Positions 53,066-62,630 of a stretch of DNA of 64,000 nucleotides are shown here, one piece after another. The translations under genes and the position numbers were made by a program. The stretch comes from Citrobacter sp. RHB25-C09 (GTDB lineage: Bacteria > Pseudomonadota > Gammaproteobacteria > Enterobacterales > Enterobacteriaceae). The DNA is taken from contig NZ_CP057483.1 of assembly GCF_013836145.1 (NCBI RefSeq), positions 186,001 to 250,000 of the forward strand, given 5' to 3'. How positions within the stretch are numbered: position 1 is the first letter of the stretch; every line of letters begins with the position of its first letter. The notes under the pieces were generated by a model. That model saw only the letters and a list, made by a program, of their open reading frames with translations. It made no database searches and had not been told where the DNA came from.

Positions 53066-55108
53066 ATGACCAATCCTTTATTGACCCCCTTCGAGCTACC
53101 GCCATTTTCCCAAATCAAGCCTGAGCATGTGGTTCCAGCCGTCACCAAAGCGCTGAACGACTGCCGCGAAAATGTAGAACGCGTGGTGGCGCAGGGCGCG
53201 CCGTACACATGGGAAAATCTCTGCCAGCCGCTGGCGGAAGTAGACGATGTGTTGGGAAAACTGTTCTCGCCGGTCAGCCATTTAAATTCCGTAAAAAACA
53301 GTCCTGAACTGCGTGAAGCCTATGAACAAACCCTGCCGCTGCTCTCTGAATACAGTACCTGGGTGGGGCAACATGAAGGCCTGTACAAAGCGTACCGCGA
53401 CCTGCGCGACGGCGACCATTACGCGACGCTCAGCACCGCACAGAAAAAAGCGGTCGATAACGCACTGCGTGACTTCGAACTTTCCGGCATTGGCCTGCCG
53501 AAAGATAAGCAGCAACGCTACGGTGAAATTGCCACTCGCCTGTCTGAACTGGGCAACCTGTACAGCAACAACGTGCTCGACGCCACCATGGGCTGGACGA
53601 AGCTGATTACCGATGAAAGCGAGCTGGCGGGAATGCCGGAAAGCGCGCTGGCGGCGGCCAAAGCGCAGGCGGAAGCGAAAGAACAAGAAGGCTGGCTGCT
53701 GACGCTGGATATTCCAAGCTATCTGCCGGTGATGACCTACTGCGACAATCAGGCGTTGCGTGAAGAGATGTACCGCGCTTACAGCACGCGCGCCTCCGAT
53801 CAGGGACCGAATGCGGGTAAATGGGACAACAGCCCGGTCATGGCGGAAATTCTTGCGTTGCGCCACGAACTGGCGCAACTGCTGGGCTTTAACAGCTACG
53901 CGTTCAAATCGCTGGCTACCAAAATGGCGGAAAACCCGCAGCAGGTGCTCGACTTCTTAACCGACCTGGCGAAACGTGCACGTCCGCAAGGCGAGAAAGA
54001 GCTGGCGCAACTGCGCACCTTCGCCAAAGCCGAGTTCGGCGTAGATGAGTTACAGCCGTGGGACATCGCGTATTACAGCGAAAAACAGAAACAGCATCTG
54101 TACAGCATTAGCGACGAACAACTTCGCCCGTATTTCCCGGAAAACAAAGCCGTTAACGGCCTGTTCGAAGTGGTAAAACGTATTTATGGCATCACCGCGA
54201 AAGAGCGTAAAGATGTGGATACCTGGCATCCGGACGTGCGTTTCTTCGAACTGTATGATGAAAACAACGAACTGCGCGGCAGCTTCTATCTTGACCTGTA
54301 TGCCCGTGAAAACAAGCGCGGCGGGGCGTGGATGGATGACTGCGTCGGCCAGATGCGTAAAGCAGACGGCACGTTGCAAAAGCCGGTCGCCTATCTGACC
54401 TGTAACTTTAACCGCCCGGTAAACGGCAAACCGGCGCTGTTCACCCATGACGAAGTGATCACTTTGTTCCACGAATTTGGTCACGGTCTGCACCACATGC
54501 TGACCCGCATTGAAACCGCCGGGGTTTCCGGGATCAGTGGCGTGCCGTGGGATGCCGTCGAGTTGCCAAGCCAGTTCATGGAAAACTGGTGCTGGGAGCC
54601 GGATGCGCTGGCGTTTATTTCAGGTCACTACGAGACGGGCGAACCGTTGCCGAAAGCGCTGCTGGATAAAATGCTGGCGGCGAAAAACTACCAGGCGGCG
54701 CTGTTTATCCTGCGTCAGCTGGAATTTGGCCTGTTCGACTTCCGTCTGCATGCGGAATTTGACCCGCAGCAGGGGGCTAAAATCCTCGAAACGCTGGCTG
54801 AAATTAAGAAACAGGTCGCCGTGATTCCGGGACCAACGTGGGGGCGCTTCCCGCATGCCTTCAGCCATATCTTTGCAGGCGGCTACGCTGCGGGTTACTA
54901 CAGCTATCTGTGGGCCGATGTACTGGCGGCAGATGCCTATTCCCGCTTCGAAGAAGAGGGCATTTTCAACCGCGAGACTGGACAGTCATTCCTCGACAAC
55001 ATCCTGACGCGCGGGGGTTCTGAGGAGCCTATGGAGCTGTTTAAGCGCTTCCGTGGCCGTGAACCGAAGCTGGATGCCATGCTTGAGCATTACGGAATCA
55101 AAGGCTGA
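53066..55108 (+). CDS. prlC: Oligopeptidase A
   Basis: Cytoplasmic M3-family zinc metallopeptidase of 680 residues that degrades signal peptides and other short peptides. The zinc motif HEFGH begins at His469 (TLFHEFGHGLHHML), and the third ligand Glu follows in the helix GVSGISGVPWDAVELPSQFM. The C-terminal DILTRGGSEEPMELFKRFRG is conserved in the family. I start at ATG 53066 (MTNPLLTPFELPPF), as in E. coli. An in-frame ATG at 53012 would add 18 residues encoded over the promoter. The gene is followed at once by rsmJ, with only 7 bases between stop and next start. Confidence 0.96.
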   Translation: MTNPLLTPFELPPFSQIKPEHVVPAVTKALNDCRENVERVVAQGAPYTWENLCQPLAEVDDVLGKLFSPVSHLNSVKNSPELREAYEQTLPLLSEYSTWVGQHEGLYKAYRDLRDGDHYATLSTAQKKAVDNALRDFELSGIGLPKDKQQRYGEIATRLSELGNLYSNNVLDATMGWTKLITDESELAGMPESALAAAKAQAEAKEQEGWLLTLDIPSYLPVMTYCDNQALREEMYRAYSTRASDQGPNAGKWDNSPVMAEILALRHELAQLLGFNSYAFKSLATKMAENPQQVLDFLTDLAKRARPQGEKELAQLRTFAKAEFGVDELQPWDIAYYSEKQKQHLYSISDEQLRPYFPENKAVNGLFEVVKRIYGITAKERKDVDTWHPDVRFFELYDENNELRGSFYLDLYARENKRGGAWMDDCVGQMRKADGTLQKPVAYLTCNFNRPVNGKPALFTHDEVITLFHEFGHGLHHMLTRIETAGVSGISGVPWDAVELPSQFMENWCWEPDALAFISGHYETGEPLPKALLDKMLAAKNYQAALFILRQLEFGLFDFRLHAEFDPQQGAKILETLAEIKKQVAVIPGPTWGRFPHAFSHIFAGGYAAGYYSYLWADVLAADAYSRFEEEGIFNRETGQSFLDNILTRGGSEEPMELFKRFRGREPKLDAMLEHYGIKG

Positions 55109-55115
55109 TTGTTAC

Positions 55116-55874
55116 GTGAAGATCTGCTTAGTCGATGAAACGGGCGCCGGAAACGGCGCCTTATCTGATCTGGCCGCTCGCTGGGGGCTGGAGCACGATG
55201 AAGATAACCTGATGGCGCTGGTGTTAACGGCGGAACATCTGGAACTGCGTAAGCGCGACGAACCAAAGCTCGGCGGTATTTACGTTGATTTTGTCGGTGG
55301 GGCGATGGCGCACCGGCGTAAGTTTGGCGGCGGTCGCGGTGAAGCGGTGGCGAAGGCGGTGGGCATTAAAGGGGATTACCTACCGGACGTGGTGGATGCC
55401 ACGGCAGGTCTGGGACGCGATGCCTTTGTGCTGGCCTCGGTAGGCTGTCACGTGCGGATGCTGGAGCGTAACCCAGTAGTTGCGGCGCTGCTCGACGATG
55501 GTCTGGCGCGCGGTTATGCCGATGCGGAAATTGGCGGTTGGCTTCAGCAGCGTTTGCAGTTGATCCACGCCTCCAGTCTGTCGGCGCTAACGGATATCAC
55601 CCCACGCCCACAGGTGGTCTATCTGGACCCGATGTTCCCGCATAAGCAGAAGAGCGCGCTGGTTAAGAAAGAGATGCGGGTATTTCAGTCGCTGGTGGGA
55701 CCGGATCTGGATGCCGATGGGCTGCTGGAACCCGCGCGCCAACTGGCCACCAAACGCGTGGTCGTGAAGCGCCCGGACTACGCGCCACCGCTGGCAGATG
55801 TCGCCACACCAAACGCCGTCGTCACCAAAGGCCACCGGTTTGACATTTATGCCGGCACGCCGTTGGTGGATTAA
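55116..55874 (+). CDS. rsmJ: 16S rRNA (guanine1516-N2)-methyltransferase RsmJ
   Basis: SAM-dependent methyltransferase of 252 residues that modifies G1516 in 16S rRNA. Motif I is DVVDATAGLGRDAFVLAS. The acidic residue ending strand 2 lies in VRMLERNPVV, and the catalytic motif IV is VYLDPMFPHK. The start is GTG at 55116 (MKICLVDETGAG), 7 bases after the prlC stop; this matches E. coli YhiQ. An in-frame ATG at 55053 is inside prlC and adds 21 non-homologous residues. Co-transcription with prlC from the heat-shock promoter is likely. The protein is intact to its usual end plus two residues. Confidence 0.94.
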   Translation: MKICLVDETGAGNGALSDLAARWGLEHDEDNLMALVLTAEHLELRKRDEPKLGGIYVDFVGGAMAHRRKFGGGRGEAVAKAVGIKGDYLPDVVDATAGLGRDAFVLASVGCHVRMLERNPVVAALLDDGLARGYADAEIGGWLQQRLQLIHASSLSALTDITPRPQVVYLDPMFPHKQKSALVKKEMRVFQSLVGPDLDADGLLEPARQLATKRVVVKRPDYAPPLADVATPNAVVTKGHRFDIYAGTPLVD

Positions 55875-55880
55875 CGACCT

Positions 55881-55913
55881 GTAGGCCGGATAAGGCGAAG
55901 CCGCCATCCGGCA
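55881..55913. repeat. REP element between rsmJ and dtpB
   Basis: GTAGGCCGGATAAGGCGAAG with CCGCCATCCGGCA is a canonical Y-type REP filling the gap between convergent rsmJ and dtpB. Confidence 0.9.
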
Positions 55914-55919
55914 CTCACC

Positions 55920-57392
55920 TTACTTCGTACCATCCGGCGTATTAATCATCCGGTTGAGCCACGGTACCATGAGCGCCATCAGCACCGTCACGCCCAGTGT
56001 CACCAGACCGATTTTACTGAACACGCCGGTGTAGATAGGCAATGTTTGCAGTGGATCGGTAATGTTTTCCGGTACGGCGGTAAACGTCGCCACATAGCCC
56101 CCCAGCAGGAATGCGGCCGCCTGCGTCAGGAACCACATCCCCAGGATAAAGCCCATCAGGTGCTGCGGCACCAGCGCGGCGACCATTGCCAGTCCCAGCG
56201 CGCTAATCAGCAGTTCACCAAGACTCTGGAACAGATAAACCAGCACAATGAACCACGGCGACGTCAGTCCTTGTGCATCGGCAAACCACATGCCTGCGGC
56301 AGCGGCGGTCAAAAAGCCCAGCGAGCACAAAAACATCCCGAGGGTAAACTTCATGGGCATCGTCAGGTCTTTACCCTTGCTGCCAAGGCGGGTGTAAATG
56401 GCTGCCAGCACCGGACTGGCAACCACGACCCAGAACGGGTTCAGCGCCTGGAAGCTCACCGGGTTGATGGTGAAACCGAGAATTTCATGATGCACGTTGT
56501 TAATGGCGAAGAAGTTCAGAGACGTCGGCATCTGCGCGTACAAAATGTAAAACAGCACCGCTTCGATCATCAGGGCAAACGCCACGAACATCTTGTTGCG
56601 CCCGGTTTTATCCAGCTTAAAGGCCTGGCGGAAGAAGATAATGGTCACGACTATCGACAGAACGATGAGCACCAGATTGGCGATTTGTACGTTGTGCATC
56701 AACCAGGCGCAGAGGAAGATCATCGCCACGGTGCCGAGGAGCACGTACAGCAGATGGCGGAAACTCATCGGCAGATGGTCCGGTTCGGAACCGATATTCT
56801 TCACCATGCCCCGGCAGGCGAAGTAGACCAGTAGCGCGACAATCAGCCCGGCGCCGCACAGGTTGTACGTGACGGCATAGCCATACTTCTCCGCAATCAC
56901 CGGTGCCAGCGAGAGCGACAGCAGCGAGCCGATATTGATCGACATGTAGAACAGCGTGAATGCGCCATCCAGACGGGGGTCTTTAGGCGGATAACATTTG
57001 GAAAGCAGGCTCGCCGGGTTGGCCTTAAACAGCCCGTTACCGACGGCGATTGTCCCCAGTGCGATAAATATCAGATCCGGCTTGAGCAGCGACATCCCAG
57101 TCATGAAGTAGCCCAACGCCAGCACAATTGCGCCGAGCACCAGCGTGCGTTTGGTACCCAGCAGGTGATCGCCCACGTAGCCGCCGATGGAGATCAGCCC
57201 ATATACCAGCGCGGCAAAGGCACCGAAAGTGATAAACGCCTGCTCCTGAGAGAAACCAAGCTGTTTAACAAAGAAAACCGCCAGGATGCCCTGAACGCCG
57301 TAGTAGCCGAAACGTTCCCATAATTCGACAAAAAAGATCATAAAGAACGGGCGGGGTTGCTGTAACAAACCCGTTGGTGCAGATGTATTCAT
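55920..57392 (-). CDS. dtpB: Dipeptide/tripeptide:H+ symporter DtpB
   Basis: Proton-dependent oligopeptide transporter (POT/PTR family) of 490 residues with about 14 membrane segments. The proton-coupling motif ExxERFxYYG is visible in TM1 as ELWERFGYYG. The second POT signature, GALFTLFYMSINIGSLLSLSL-like, appears as DGAFTLFYMSINIGSLLS in TM5. QLGFSQEQAFITFGAFAALV and LAMVAALVPQHLMGFILGMW are conserved. Identity to E. coli DtpB (YhiP) is high as recalled. It complements DppABCDF, the ATP-driven dipeptide importer in this window. The gene is monocistronic, and the 291-base upstream gap includes the uspA terminator. Confidence 0.95.
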   Translation of the reverse strand: MNTSAPTGLLQQPRPFFMIFFVELWERFGYYGVQGILAVFFVKQLGFSQEQAFITFGAFAALVYGLISIGGYVGDHLLGTKRTLVLGAIVLALGYFMTGMSLLKPDLIFIALGTIAVGNGLFKANPASLLSKCYPPKDPRLDGAFTLFYMSINIGSLLSLSLAPVIAEKYGYAVTYNLCGAGLIVALLVYFACRGMVKNIGSEPDHLPMSFRHLLYVLLGTVAMIFLCAWLMHNVQIANLVLIVLSIVVTIIFFRQAFKLDKTGRNKMFVAFALMIEAVLFYILYAQMPTSLNFFAINNVHHEILGFTINPVSFQALNPFWVVVASPVLAAIYTRLGSKGKDLTMPMKFTLGMFLCSLGFLTAAAAGMWFADAQGLTSPWFIVLVYLFQSLGELLISALGLAMVAALVPQHLMGFILGMWFLTQAAAFLLGGYVATFTAVPENITDPLQTLPIYTGVFSKIGLVTLGVTVLMALMVPWLNRMINTPDGTK

Positions 57393-57580
57393 ATTTCTTC
57401 GCCTTTCAATGCCGTCCCGAAAAGTATGGCGCGTAAAACAAAACGCGCCGAAAAACTCTGACCCCGTTATAGACTGCGGTCATTAGTTGAATGAATAGAT
57501 TATTATACAGATAGTTTTCGATCTAATTAGTCGATCACACTAATTATGTTTCATGGGCTGGAATGAATCGCTAAGGAAAT

Positions 57581-57607
57581 AAAAAAACGCCCACATAAGT
57601 GGGCGCT
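57581..57607 (-). terminator. Intrinsic terminator of uspA
   Basis: Read on the minus strand: GCGCCCAC-TTAT-GTGGGCG followed by seven T residues. It lies about 80 bases after the uspA stop, beyond a REP element. Confidence 0.92.
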
Positions 57608-57629
57608 TTCGGGCGTGTGTGTATGATGC

Positions 57630-57663
57630 GTAGGCCGGATTAGGCGTTAGCCGTCATCCGGCA
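57630..57663. repeat. REP element downstream of uspA
   Basis: GTAGGCCGGATTAGGCGTTA followed by GCCGTCATCCGGCA is a REP palindrome between the uspA stop and its terminator. Confidence 0.88.
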
Positions 57664-57683
57664 GAGCAAGAGTCGACGCTGAA

Positions 57684-58118
57684 TTATTCTTCTTCGTCGC
57701 GCAGCGGAACAATCAGCATGTCGACGTGGACGGTGTTGATCAACTGACGCGCGGAGGACATCAGCTTGCTCCAGAAGTCCTGATGATGACCACAAACCAC
57801 GAGATCCATATCGTATTTCTTGATCGCATCAACCAGCACCTGACCCAGATCGCCGCTGCCGCTCAGGGTTTCGGTAATCGGGTAGCCTGCGTTGGTGGAC
57901 AGTTCGGTAAGCGCGTGGTGGGTTTCTTCGGAGATACGTTTCTGCATGTCGCCCAGATTGACGTCGATCAGGCCTGTGTAAAGGTCAGAGTAGTTCACAT
58001 CTACGTGGATCAGGGAAACTTTTGCATTATAAGGGCGGGCCATAGAAACCGCTTTTTCTACCAGAACTTTGCTCTCCGGGGAGAGGTCTACCGCGATGAG
58101 AATGTGTTTGTAAGCCAT
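57684..58118 (-). CDS. uspA: Universal stress protein A
   Basis: Cytoplasmic stress protein of 144 residues, accumulating on growth arrest and many stresses. It is the UspA-subfamily (dimeric, non-ATP-binding) type. The N-terminal strand reads [20 protein letters not shown]. The ATP-binding G-2x-G-9x-G(S/T) motif of the other Usp subfamily is absent; the corresponding region reads [20 protein letters not shown]. The C-terminus is [13 protein letters not shown]. It is divergent from uspB with a 281-base shared upstream region. The transcript ends at the hairpin at 57581-57607. AAGGAGTAACAC precedes the start. Confidence 0.97.
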
Positions 58119-58399
58119 AGTGTTACTCCTTCCTTAAGTTATCGATGACTAAAAGTGAAAGCCGTCGTCTGATACTTTCATTACGGCCCAGTTAAACAAA
58201 ATTTTCAAGCTTTGGTGTTGATAACGATTAACCTTGTGGCAAAAAAATTAACTGATCTCCTACAATAATGAGAGAACCGTGCGGATGCGTTATAACAAAT
58301 CGAGCGGTTTGTCGTACTCTTTCATTGAACGGTCTGGCAGATTTCGGGGAGCGGTAGTCCCGGAGAGGAACTCCGTGGGCGAGTCGCCGGGGAGGTCGT

Positions 58400-58735
58400 A
58401 TGATAAGCACCGTCGCATTATTCTGGGCGTTATGTGTCGTTTGCATTGTTAATATGGCACGCTATTTCTCATCGCTACGCGCGCTGCTGGTGGTACTGCG
58501 TGGATGCGATCCGTTGCTTTACCAGTACGTGGATGGGGGAGGCTTTTTCACCTCACACGGCCAACCCAACAAGCAAATGCGTCTGGTGTGGTATATCTAC
58601 GCCCAGCGCTATCGCGATCATCATGATGATGAGTTTATCCGCCGCTGCGAACGGGTACGCGGTCAGTTCATTCTGACCAGCGCGCTCTGTGGTCTGGTGG
58701 TGGTGAGTTTGATTGCTTTAATGATTTGGCACTGA
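58400..58735 (+). CDS. uspB: Universal stress protein B
   Basis: Small inner-membrane protein of 111 residues with one membrane helix at each end (STVALFWALCVVCIVNMARY and SALCGLVVVSLIALMIWH) and a basic cytoplasmic middle. In E. coli it is sigma-S dependent in stationary phase and loss gives ethanol sensitivity. The biochemical role is unknown. It has no relation to UspA apart from position and growth-phase control. The start ATG is preceded by GGGGAGGTC. An intrinsic terminator follows the stop. Confidence 0.95.
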   Translation: MISTVALFWALCVVCIVNMARYFSSLRALLVVLRGCDPLLYQYVDGGGFFTSHGQPNKQMRLVWYIYAQRYRDHHDDEFIRRCERVRGQFILTSALCGLVVVSLIALMIWH

Positions 58736-58742
58736 GCAATAA

Positions 58743-58782
58743 AAAAGCGGGCCAGTTTCCTGACCCGCTCATTATTTTTTAT
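58743..58782 (+). terminator. Intrinsic terminator after uspB
   Basis: AGCGGGcCAG and CTGacCCGCT form a stem with a TTTC loop (58746-58769), preceded by A residues and followed by ATTATTTTTTATT. It is a few bases after the uspB stop. Confidence 0.88.
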
Positions 58783-58784
58783 TC

Positions 58785-58855
58785 TGCCTGATGGCGCGCA
58801 GCTTTCAGGCCTACGTTATGTTGTAGGCCGGATAAGGCGTAGCCGCCATCCGGCA
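58785..58855. repeat. REP pair between uspB and pitA
   Basis: TGCCTGATGGCGCGCAGC with TTTCAGGCCTAC, then GTAGGCCGGATAAGGCGTAG with CCGCCATCCGGCA, are two opposed REP palindromes between convergent genes. Confidence 0.9.
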
Positions 58856-58864
58856 AACTGCCGA

Positions 58865-60364
58865 TCAGATCAGCTTCAGCGAGATCCAGTACAGCGTACC
58901 GGAAAGCAGAATCGCTGCTGGCAATGTAAACACCCACGCCATCAGGATACTGGTAACCGTTTTACGTTGCAGGCCACCACCGTCGACAACCATTGTCCCC
59001 GCCACGGAGGAGGAGAGTACGTGCGTGGTGGAAACCGGCATCCCGGTGTAGCTCGCCAGACCGATAGAGACAGCCGCTGTCATCTGCGCGGACATCCCCT
59101 GAGCATAGGTCATGCCTTTCTTACCAATCTTCTCGCCGATAGTGGTCGCCACACGACGCCAGCCGATCATGGTACCAATACCCAGCGCCAGAGCGACGGC
59201 CATGATGATCCAGATAGGCGCATATTCAATCGTGCTCAGCATGTCGGTTTTCAGTTTCTTCAGCAGACGTTGGTCGTCAGCGCTGACGCCCGGCAGCTTG
59301 GTCACTTTATCCGTCGTATCGGAAATGCACAGCATGATACGGCGCAACTGGCTACGCTGGTCAATGCTCAGCTTATCGTAGCTCTCGATATTGTTCCCCA
59401 GCATCGATTTCGCACGGTTAAGCGCGTTCAGCGTATTCGCTGGATGGCAATGGAACTCGTTTGGCGTTGTCGTCACCGCTTCCGGAGAAGGGATCAGTTG
59501 GTCGACGCCAGTGACTTTTTTGAGCAGATCCGGGTGCTGCTGGAAGTAGGTTTCAACGTTATTAATGGCATCCCGTGTACGCGTAATTTCGTAACCGGAC
59601 GCATTCATATTCACCACGAAACCTGCAGGTGCAACGCCAATCAGTACCAGCATAACCAGACCAATGCCTTTCTGACCGTCGTTAGCGCCGTGAGAGAATG
59701 CCACGCCGATAGCAGAGATGATCAGGGCGATACGCGTCCAGAATGGCGGTTTCTTTTTACCGTCTTTCTTTTCACGTTCTGCCGGCGTCAGGTGGATACG
59801 GGCGCGTTTTTTGGTTCCGCTCCAGTAACGACGCAAAATGAAAATCAGGCCGCCCGCTACCACCAGGCCAACAATTGGCGAGACGATAAGCGAGGCAAAG
59901 ATGCCAATCACTTTCGGGATGTTAAGCGCGTCAACGACCGACGTACCGGTCATCAGAGCATTGGTTAAACCAATACCGATAATTGCGCCAATCAGCGTGT
60001 GGGAGCTGGAAGCAGGCAAACCAAAGTACCAGGTGCCGAGGTTCCAGATAATGGCTGCGAGCAGCATGGAGAACACCATCGCAAGACCATGCGAGGAGCC
60101 CATGTTGAGCAGCAAATCTGTCGGCAACATATGCACAATGGCATAGGCGACGCTTAAACCGCCCAGCAACACGCCAAAGAAGTTAAATAGCGCCGCCATG
60201 ATCACCGCAAGCTGCGAACGCATCGCACGGGTGTAGATCACGGTCGCCACTGCGTTAGCCGTATCGTGGAAGCCGTTAATCGCTTCGTAGAACAGCACAA
60301 AAGCCAGAGCAAGCAATAATAAAAGGCCGGTATGTAAATCCAGGCCAGCAAACAAATGTAGCAT
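58865..60364 (-). CDS. pitA: Low-affinity phosphate:H+ symporter PitA
   Basis: Constitutive inorganic-phosphate (metal-phosphate) transporter of 499 residues, also the main route of zinc- and tellurite-phosphate uptake in E. coli. The two inverted PHO4 family signatures are visible: EAINGFHDTANAVATVIYTR near residue 30 and FSHGANDGQKGIGLVMLVLI near 225. About ten membrane segments flank a long cytoplasmic loop (residues ~245-390). The repeat halves end with PASSSHTLIGAIIGIG and PVSTTHVLSSSVAGTM. It is convergent with uspB. ATG 60364 is preceded by ACGTCCTATG-type purine-poor sequence, and the start is set by homology. Confidence 0.95.
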   Translation of the reverse strand: MLHLFAGLDLHTGLLLLLALAFVLFYEAINGFHDTANAVATVIYTRAMRSQLAVIMAALFNFFGVLLGGLSVAYAIVHMLPTDLLLNMGSSHGLAMVFSMLLAAIIWNLGTWYFGLPASSSHTLIGAIIGIGLTNALMTGTSVVDALNIPKVIGIFASLIVSPIVGLVVAGGLIFILRRYWSGTKKRARIHLTPAEREKKDGKKKPPFWTRIALIISAIGVAFSHGANDGQKGIGLVMLVLIGVAPAGFVVNMNASGYEITRTRDAINNVETYFQQHPDLLKKVTGVDQLIPSPEAVTTTPNEFHCHPANTLNALNRAKSMLGNNIESYDKLSIDQRSQLRRIMLCISDTTDKVTKLPGVSADDQRLLKKLKTDMLSTIEYAPIWIIMAVALALGIGTMIGWRRVATTIGEKIGKKGMTYAQGMSAQMTAAVSIGLASYTGMPVSTTHVLSSSVAGTMVVDGGGLQRKTVTSILMAWVFTLPAAILLSGTLYWISLKLI

Positions 60365-60594
60365 AGGACGTTACGCCATTTTGAGGACATGAACGCGGCG
60401 CATTATCAGTGACTTTCGCGGCGCGGGCAAAGTGAAAAATAGACTTTTTTTGATTTAACGCCTGCATACGATGATTACACTAAAGAATTATCTTATAGAA
60501 TTCAGATAAATACTTATTTCAAACCATTTGTATGCTGGTGCACCCCTTGAGGAAACTTTACAATTCACGCCCGGATTTTAGAGAGGAACGCAAA

Positions 60595-61785
60595 GTGGAA
60601 AGGTTCGATGCCGTTATTATAGGCGCTGGCGCAGCGGGTATGTTCTGTGCCGCACAAGCGGGGCAGGCGGGTAGCCGTGTGCTGCTGATCGATAACGGTA
60701 AAAAACCGGGGCGCAAGATCCTGATGTCAGGCGGAGGGCGCTGCAACTTTACCAATCTTTATGTTGAGCCCGCGGCGTACTTGAGTCAAAACCTTCATTT
60801 TTGCAAATCTGCACTGGCGCGCTATACCCAGTGGGATTTTATTGACCTGGTTGGCAAACACGGCATTGCCTGGCATGAAAAAACGCTCGGCCAGCTTTTT
60901 TGCGACGACTCCGCTCAGCAAATTGTCGATATGCTGGTGGCGGAGTGTGAAAAAGGCAATGTGACACTACGGTTACGAAGCGAAGTGCTTAGCGTTGTAC
61001 GCGATGACGACGGCTTTACGCTGGAGCTGAACGGCCTGACAGTGGGCGCAAAGAAGCTGGTGATTGCCTCTGGCGGACTCTCGATGCCAGGGCTGGGGGC
61101 ATCACCGTTCGGTTACAAGATTGCAGAACAGTTTGGTCTTAAGGTTCTGCCAACCCGTGCCGGACTGGTGCCCTTTACGCTGCATAAGCCGCTGCTGGAG
61201 CAGCTTCAGGTGCTTTCTGGTGTGTCCGTTCCTTCGGTGATCACCGCAGAGGACGGCACCGTTTTTCGTGAAAACCTGCTCTTCACCCACCGTGGGCTTT
61301 CTGGCCCTGCGGTTTTACAAATTTCCAGTTTCTGGCAACCGGGTGAATTTGTGAGCATTAATTTGCTGCCGGATGTTTCTCTGGAGGATTTCCTCGAGGA
61401 GCAGCGTCGCGACCACCCTAACCAGAGCCTGAAGAACACGCTGGCGATGCAGCTACCGAAGCGTCTGGTGGAATGCCTGCAACAGCTAGGACAAATCCCT
61501 GACGTCTCGCTCAAGCAGCTCAATGTGCGGGATCAGCAAGCGCTGGTAGACACGCTGACCAACTGGCGAGTCCAGCCTAATGGCACCGAAGGCTATCGTA
61601 CGGCGGAAGTGACGCTCGGCGGTGTCGATACCAATGAATTGTCATCACGCACGATGGAAGCGCGCAAAGTGCCGGGACTCTACTTTATTGGGGAAGTGAT
61701 GGACGTTACCGGCTGGCTGGGGGGCTACAACTTCCAGTGGGCCTGGTCGAGCGCCTGGGCGTGTGCACAGGATTTAGCCGGGTAA
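60595..61785 (+). CDS. yhiN: HI0933-like flavoprotein YhiN
   Basis: FAD-dependent oxidoreductase-like protein of 396 residues (HI0933/YhiN family), function not established. The dinucleotide-binding fold is FDAVIIGAGAAGMFCAAQAG near the N-terminus. The family-specific blocks are GKKPGRKILMSGGGRCNFTN, IASGGLSMPGLGASPFGYKI and the C-terminal GWLGGYNFQWAWSSAWACAQ. I place the start at GTG 60595, 7 bases after GAGAGGA, giving MERFDAVIIG as in E. coli. The ATG at 60532 would add 21 residues with no homology. It is followed by a 15-bp perfect hairpin. Confidence 0.9.
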   Translation: MERFDAVIIGAGAAGMFCAAQAGQAGSRVLLIDNGKKPGRKILMSGGGRCNFTNLYVEPAAYLSQNLHFCKSALARYTQWDFIDLVGKHGIAWHEKTLGQLFCDDSAQQIVDMLVAECEKGNVTLRLRSEVLSVVRDDDGFTLELNGLTVGAKKLVIASGGLSMPGLGASPFGYKIAEQFGLKVLPTRAGLVPFTLHKPLLEQLQVLSGVSVPSVITAEDGTVFRENLLFTHRGLSGPAVLQISSFWQPGEFVSINLLPDVSLEDFLEEQRRDHPNQSLKNTLAMQLPKRLVECLQQLGQIPDVSLKQLNVRDQQALVDTLTNWRVQPNGTEGYRTAEVTLGGVDTNELSSRTMEARKVPGLYFIGEVMDVTGWLGGYNFQWAWSSAWACAQDLAG

Positions 61786-61794
61786 ACATGATTG

Positions 61795-61833
61795 ATAACA
61801 GGAACATTACGGAATCGATAATGTTCCTGTTAT
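61795..61833. terminator. 15-bp hairpin between yhiN and the M48 lipoprotein gene
   Basis: ATAACAGGAACATTA (61795-61809) pairs perfectly with TAATGTTCCTGTTAT (61819-61833), loop CGGAATCGA. It sits between convergent stops (61785 and 61847). A true T tract is lacking, but the A+T-rich stem base may allow bidirectional termination. Confidence 0.65.
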
Positions 61834-61846
61834 GTACGCCAGCGGA

Positions 61847-62605
61847 TTACTTATCGGCTGCAATACGGTCACGAATATGCTGAGCACGTTCTTCTGACGG
61901 CGGGTGAGAATCGAACAGGGATTTCTCATGGCCGGAGGAGAGTTTCGCCAGTTTTTCAAAGCTGGTGACCAGTCCCATGGTTTTGATGTTGCGTTTTTTC
62001 AGCAGGTCATACGAGAAGTCATCTGCATCGCTTTCCTGGCTACGTGAGAACGCCGAGTTAACAATGCCCTCTGCCACATCACCGAGCTGAGACTGGGTCA
62101 ATGCTGCCGCTGCGCCGCTGGAAGCGCCAATGGCGTCACGGGCAGCCACGGTGGCATACGCCGTCTGCATCGCTTTGCGGGAATGGCCCAGCGCGACGTG
62201 GCCGAGTTCGTGGCCCAGTACGGCTTTCACTTCATCATCGGTCATCATGTCCATCAGACCGCTGTATACGCGCACGCAGCCGTTCGCCATCGCCCACGCG
62301 TTGACGTCGTTGGTCATGTAAACTTTATACGTCACCGGGGTATTGTTGATATTGTTGCCCAGGGCGGTGGCGATCTTATTCAGACGTTTGCTGTAGGTGC
62401 TGGACGCTTTCGCGACGGGATTCTGTGTGTCCATTTCTTTGCAGGCTGCATCTGCTAACGCTTTGGCATCGGCGTCGCTCAGGGTGGCCGCTTTAAAGGC
62501 CGTGAGGCCGGAGGAGGTCAGTTGGTTTACGTTCATGCTTTTGCAGCCAACCAGCAATGTCGCCGCTGAAATCGCCAGGGCCAACATAATTTTATTCTTA
62601 TTCAT
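61847..62605 (-). CDS. M48-family metalloprotease lipoprotein (LoiP-like)
   Basis: Predicted outer-membrane-associated zinc peptidase of 252 residues. The lipoprotein signal MNKNKIMLALAISAATLLVG is followed by the lipobox cysteine (LVGC-KSMN). The second residue after Cys is Ser, so outer-membrane sorting is expected. The zinc site is HELGH in VKAVLGHELGHVALGH, with the third-ligand Glu in SRSQESDADDFSYDLL. The sequence is strongly similar to E. coli LoiP (YggG) throughout (NNINNTPVTYKVYM, NGCVRVYSGLMDMMTD, SEERAQHIRDR) but differs at the N-terminus and lies at another locus. I take it as a paralogue or related family member. Its upstream region has an alternative-hairpin arrangement, and a DcrB-like lipoprotein gene precedes it. 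Confidence 0.87.
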   Translation of the reverse strand: MNKNKIMLALAISAATLLVGCKSMNVNQLTSSGLTAFKAATLSDADAKALADAACKEMDTQNPVAKASSTYSKRLNKIATALGNNINNTPVTYKVYMTNDVNAWAMANGCVRVYSGLMDMMTDDEVKAVLGHELGHVALGHSRKAMQTAYATVAARDAIGASSGAAAALTQSQLGDVAEGIVNSAFSRSQESDADDFSYDLLKKRNIKTMGLVTSFEKLAKLSSGHEKSLFDSHPPSEERAQHIRDRIAADK

Positions 62606-62630
62606 AGTAATTGCTCATCCAATGATTGTT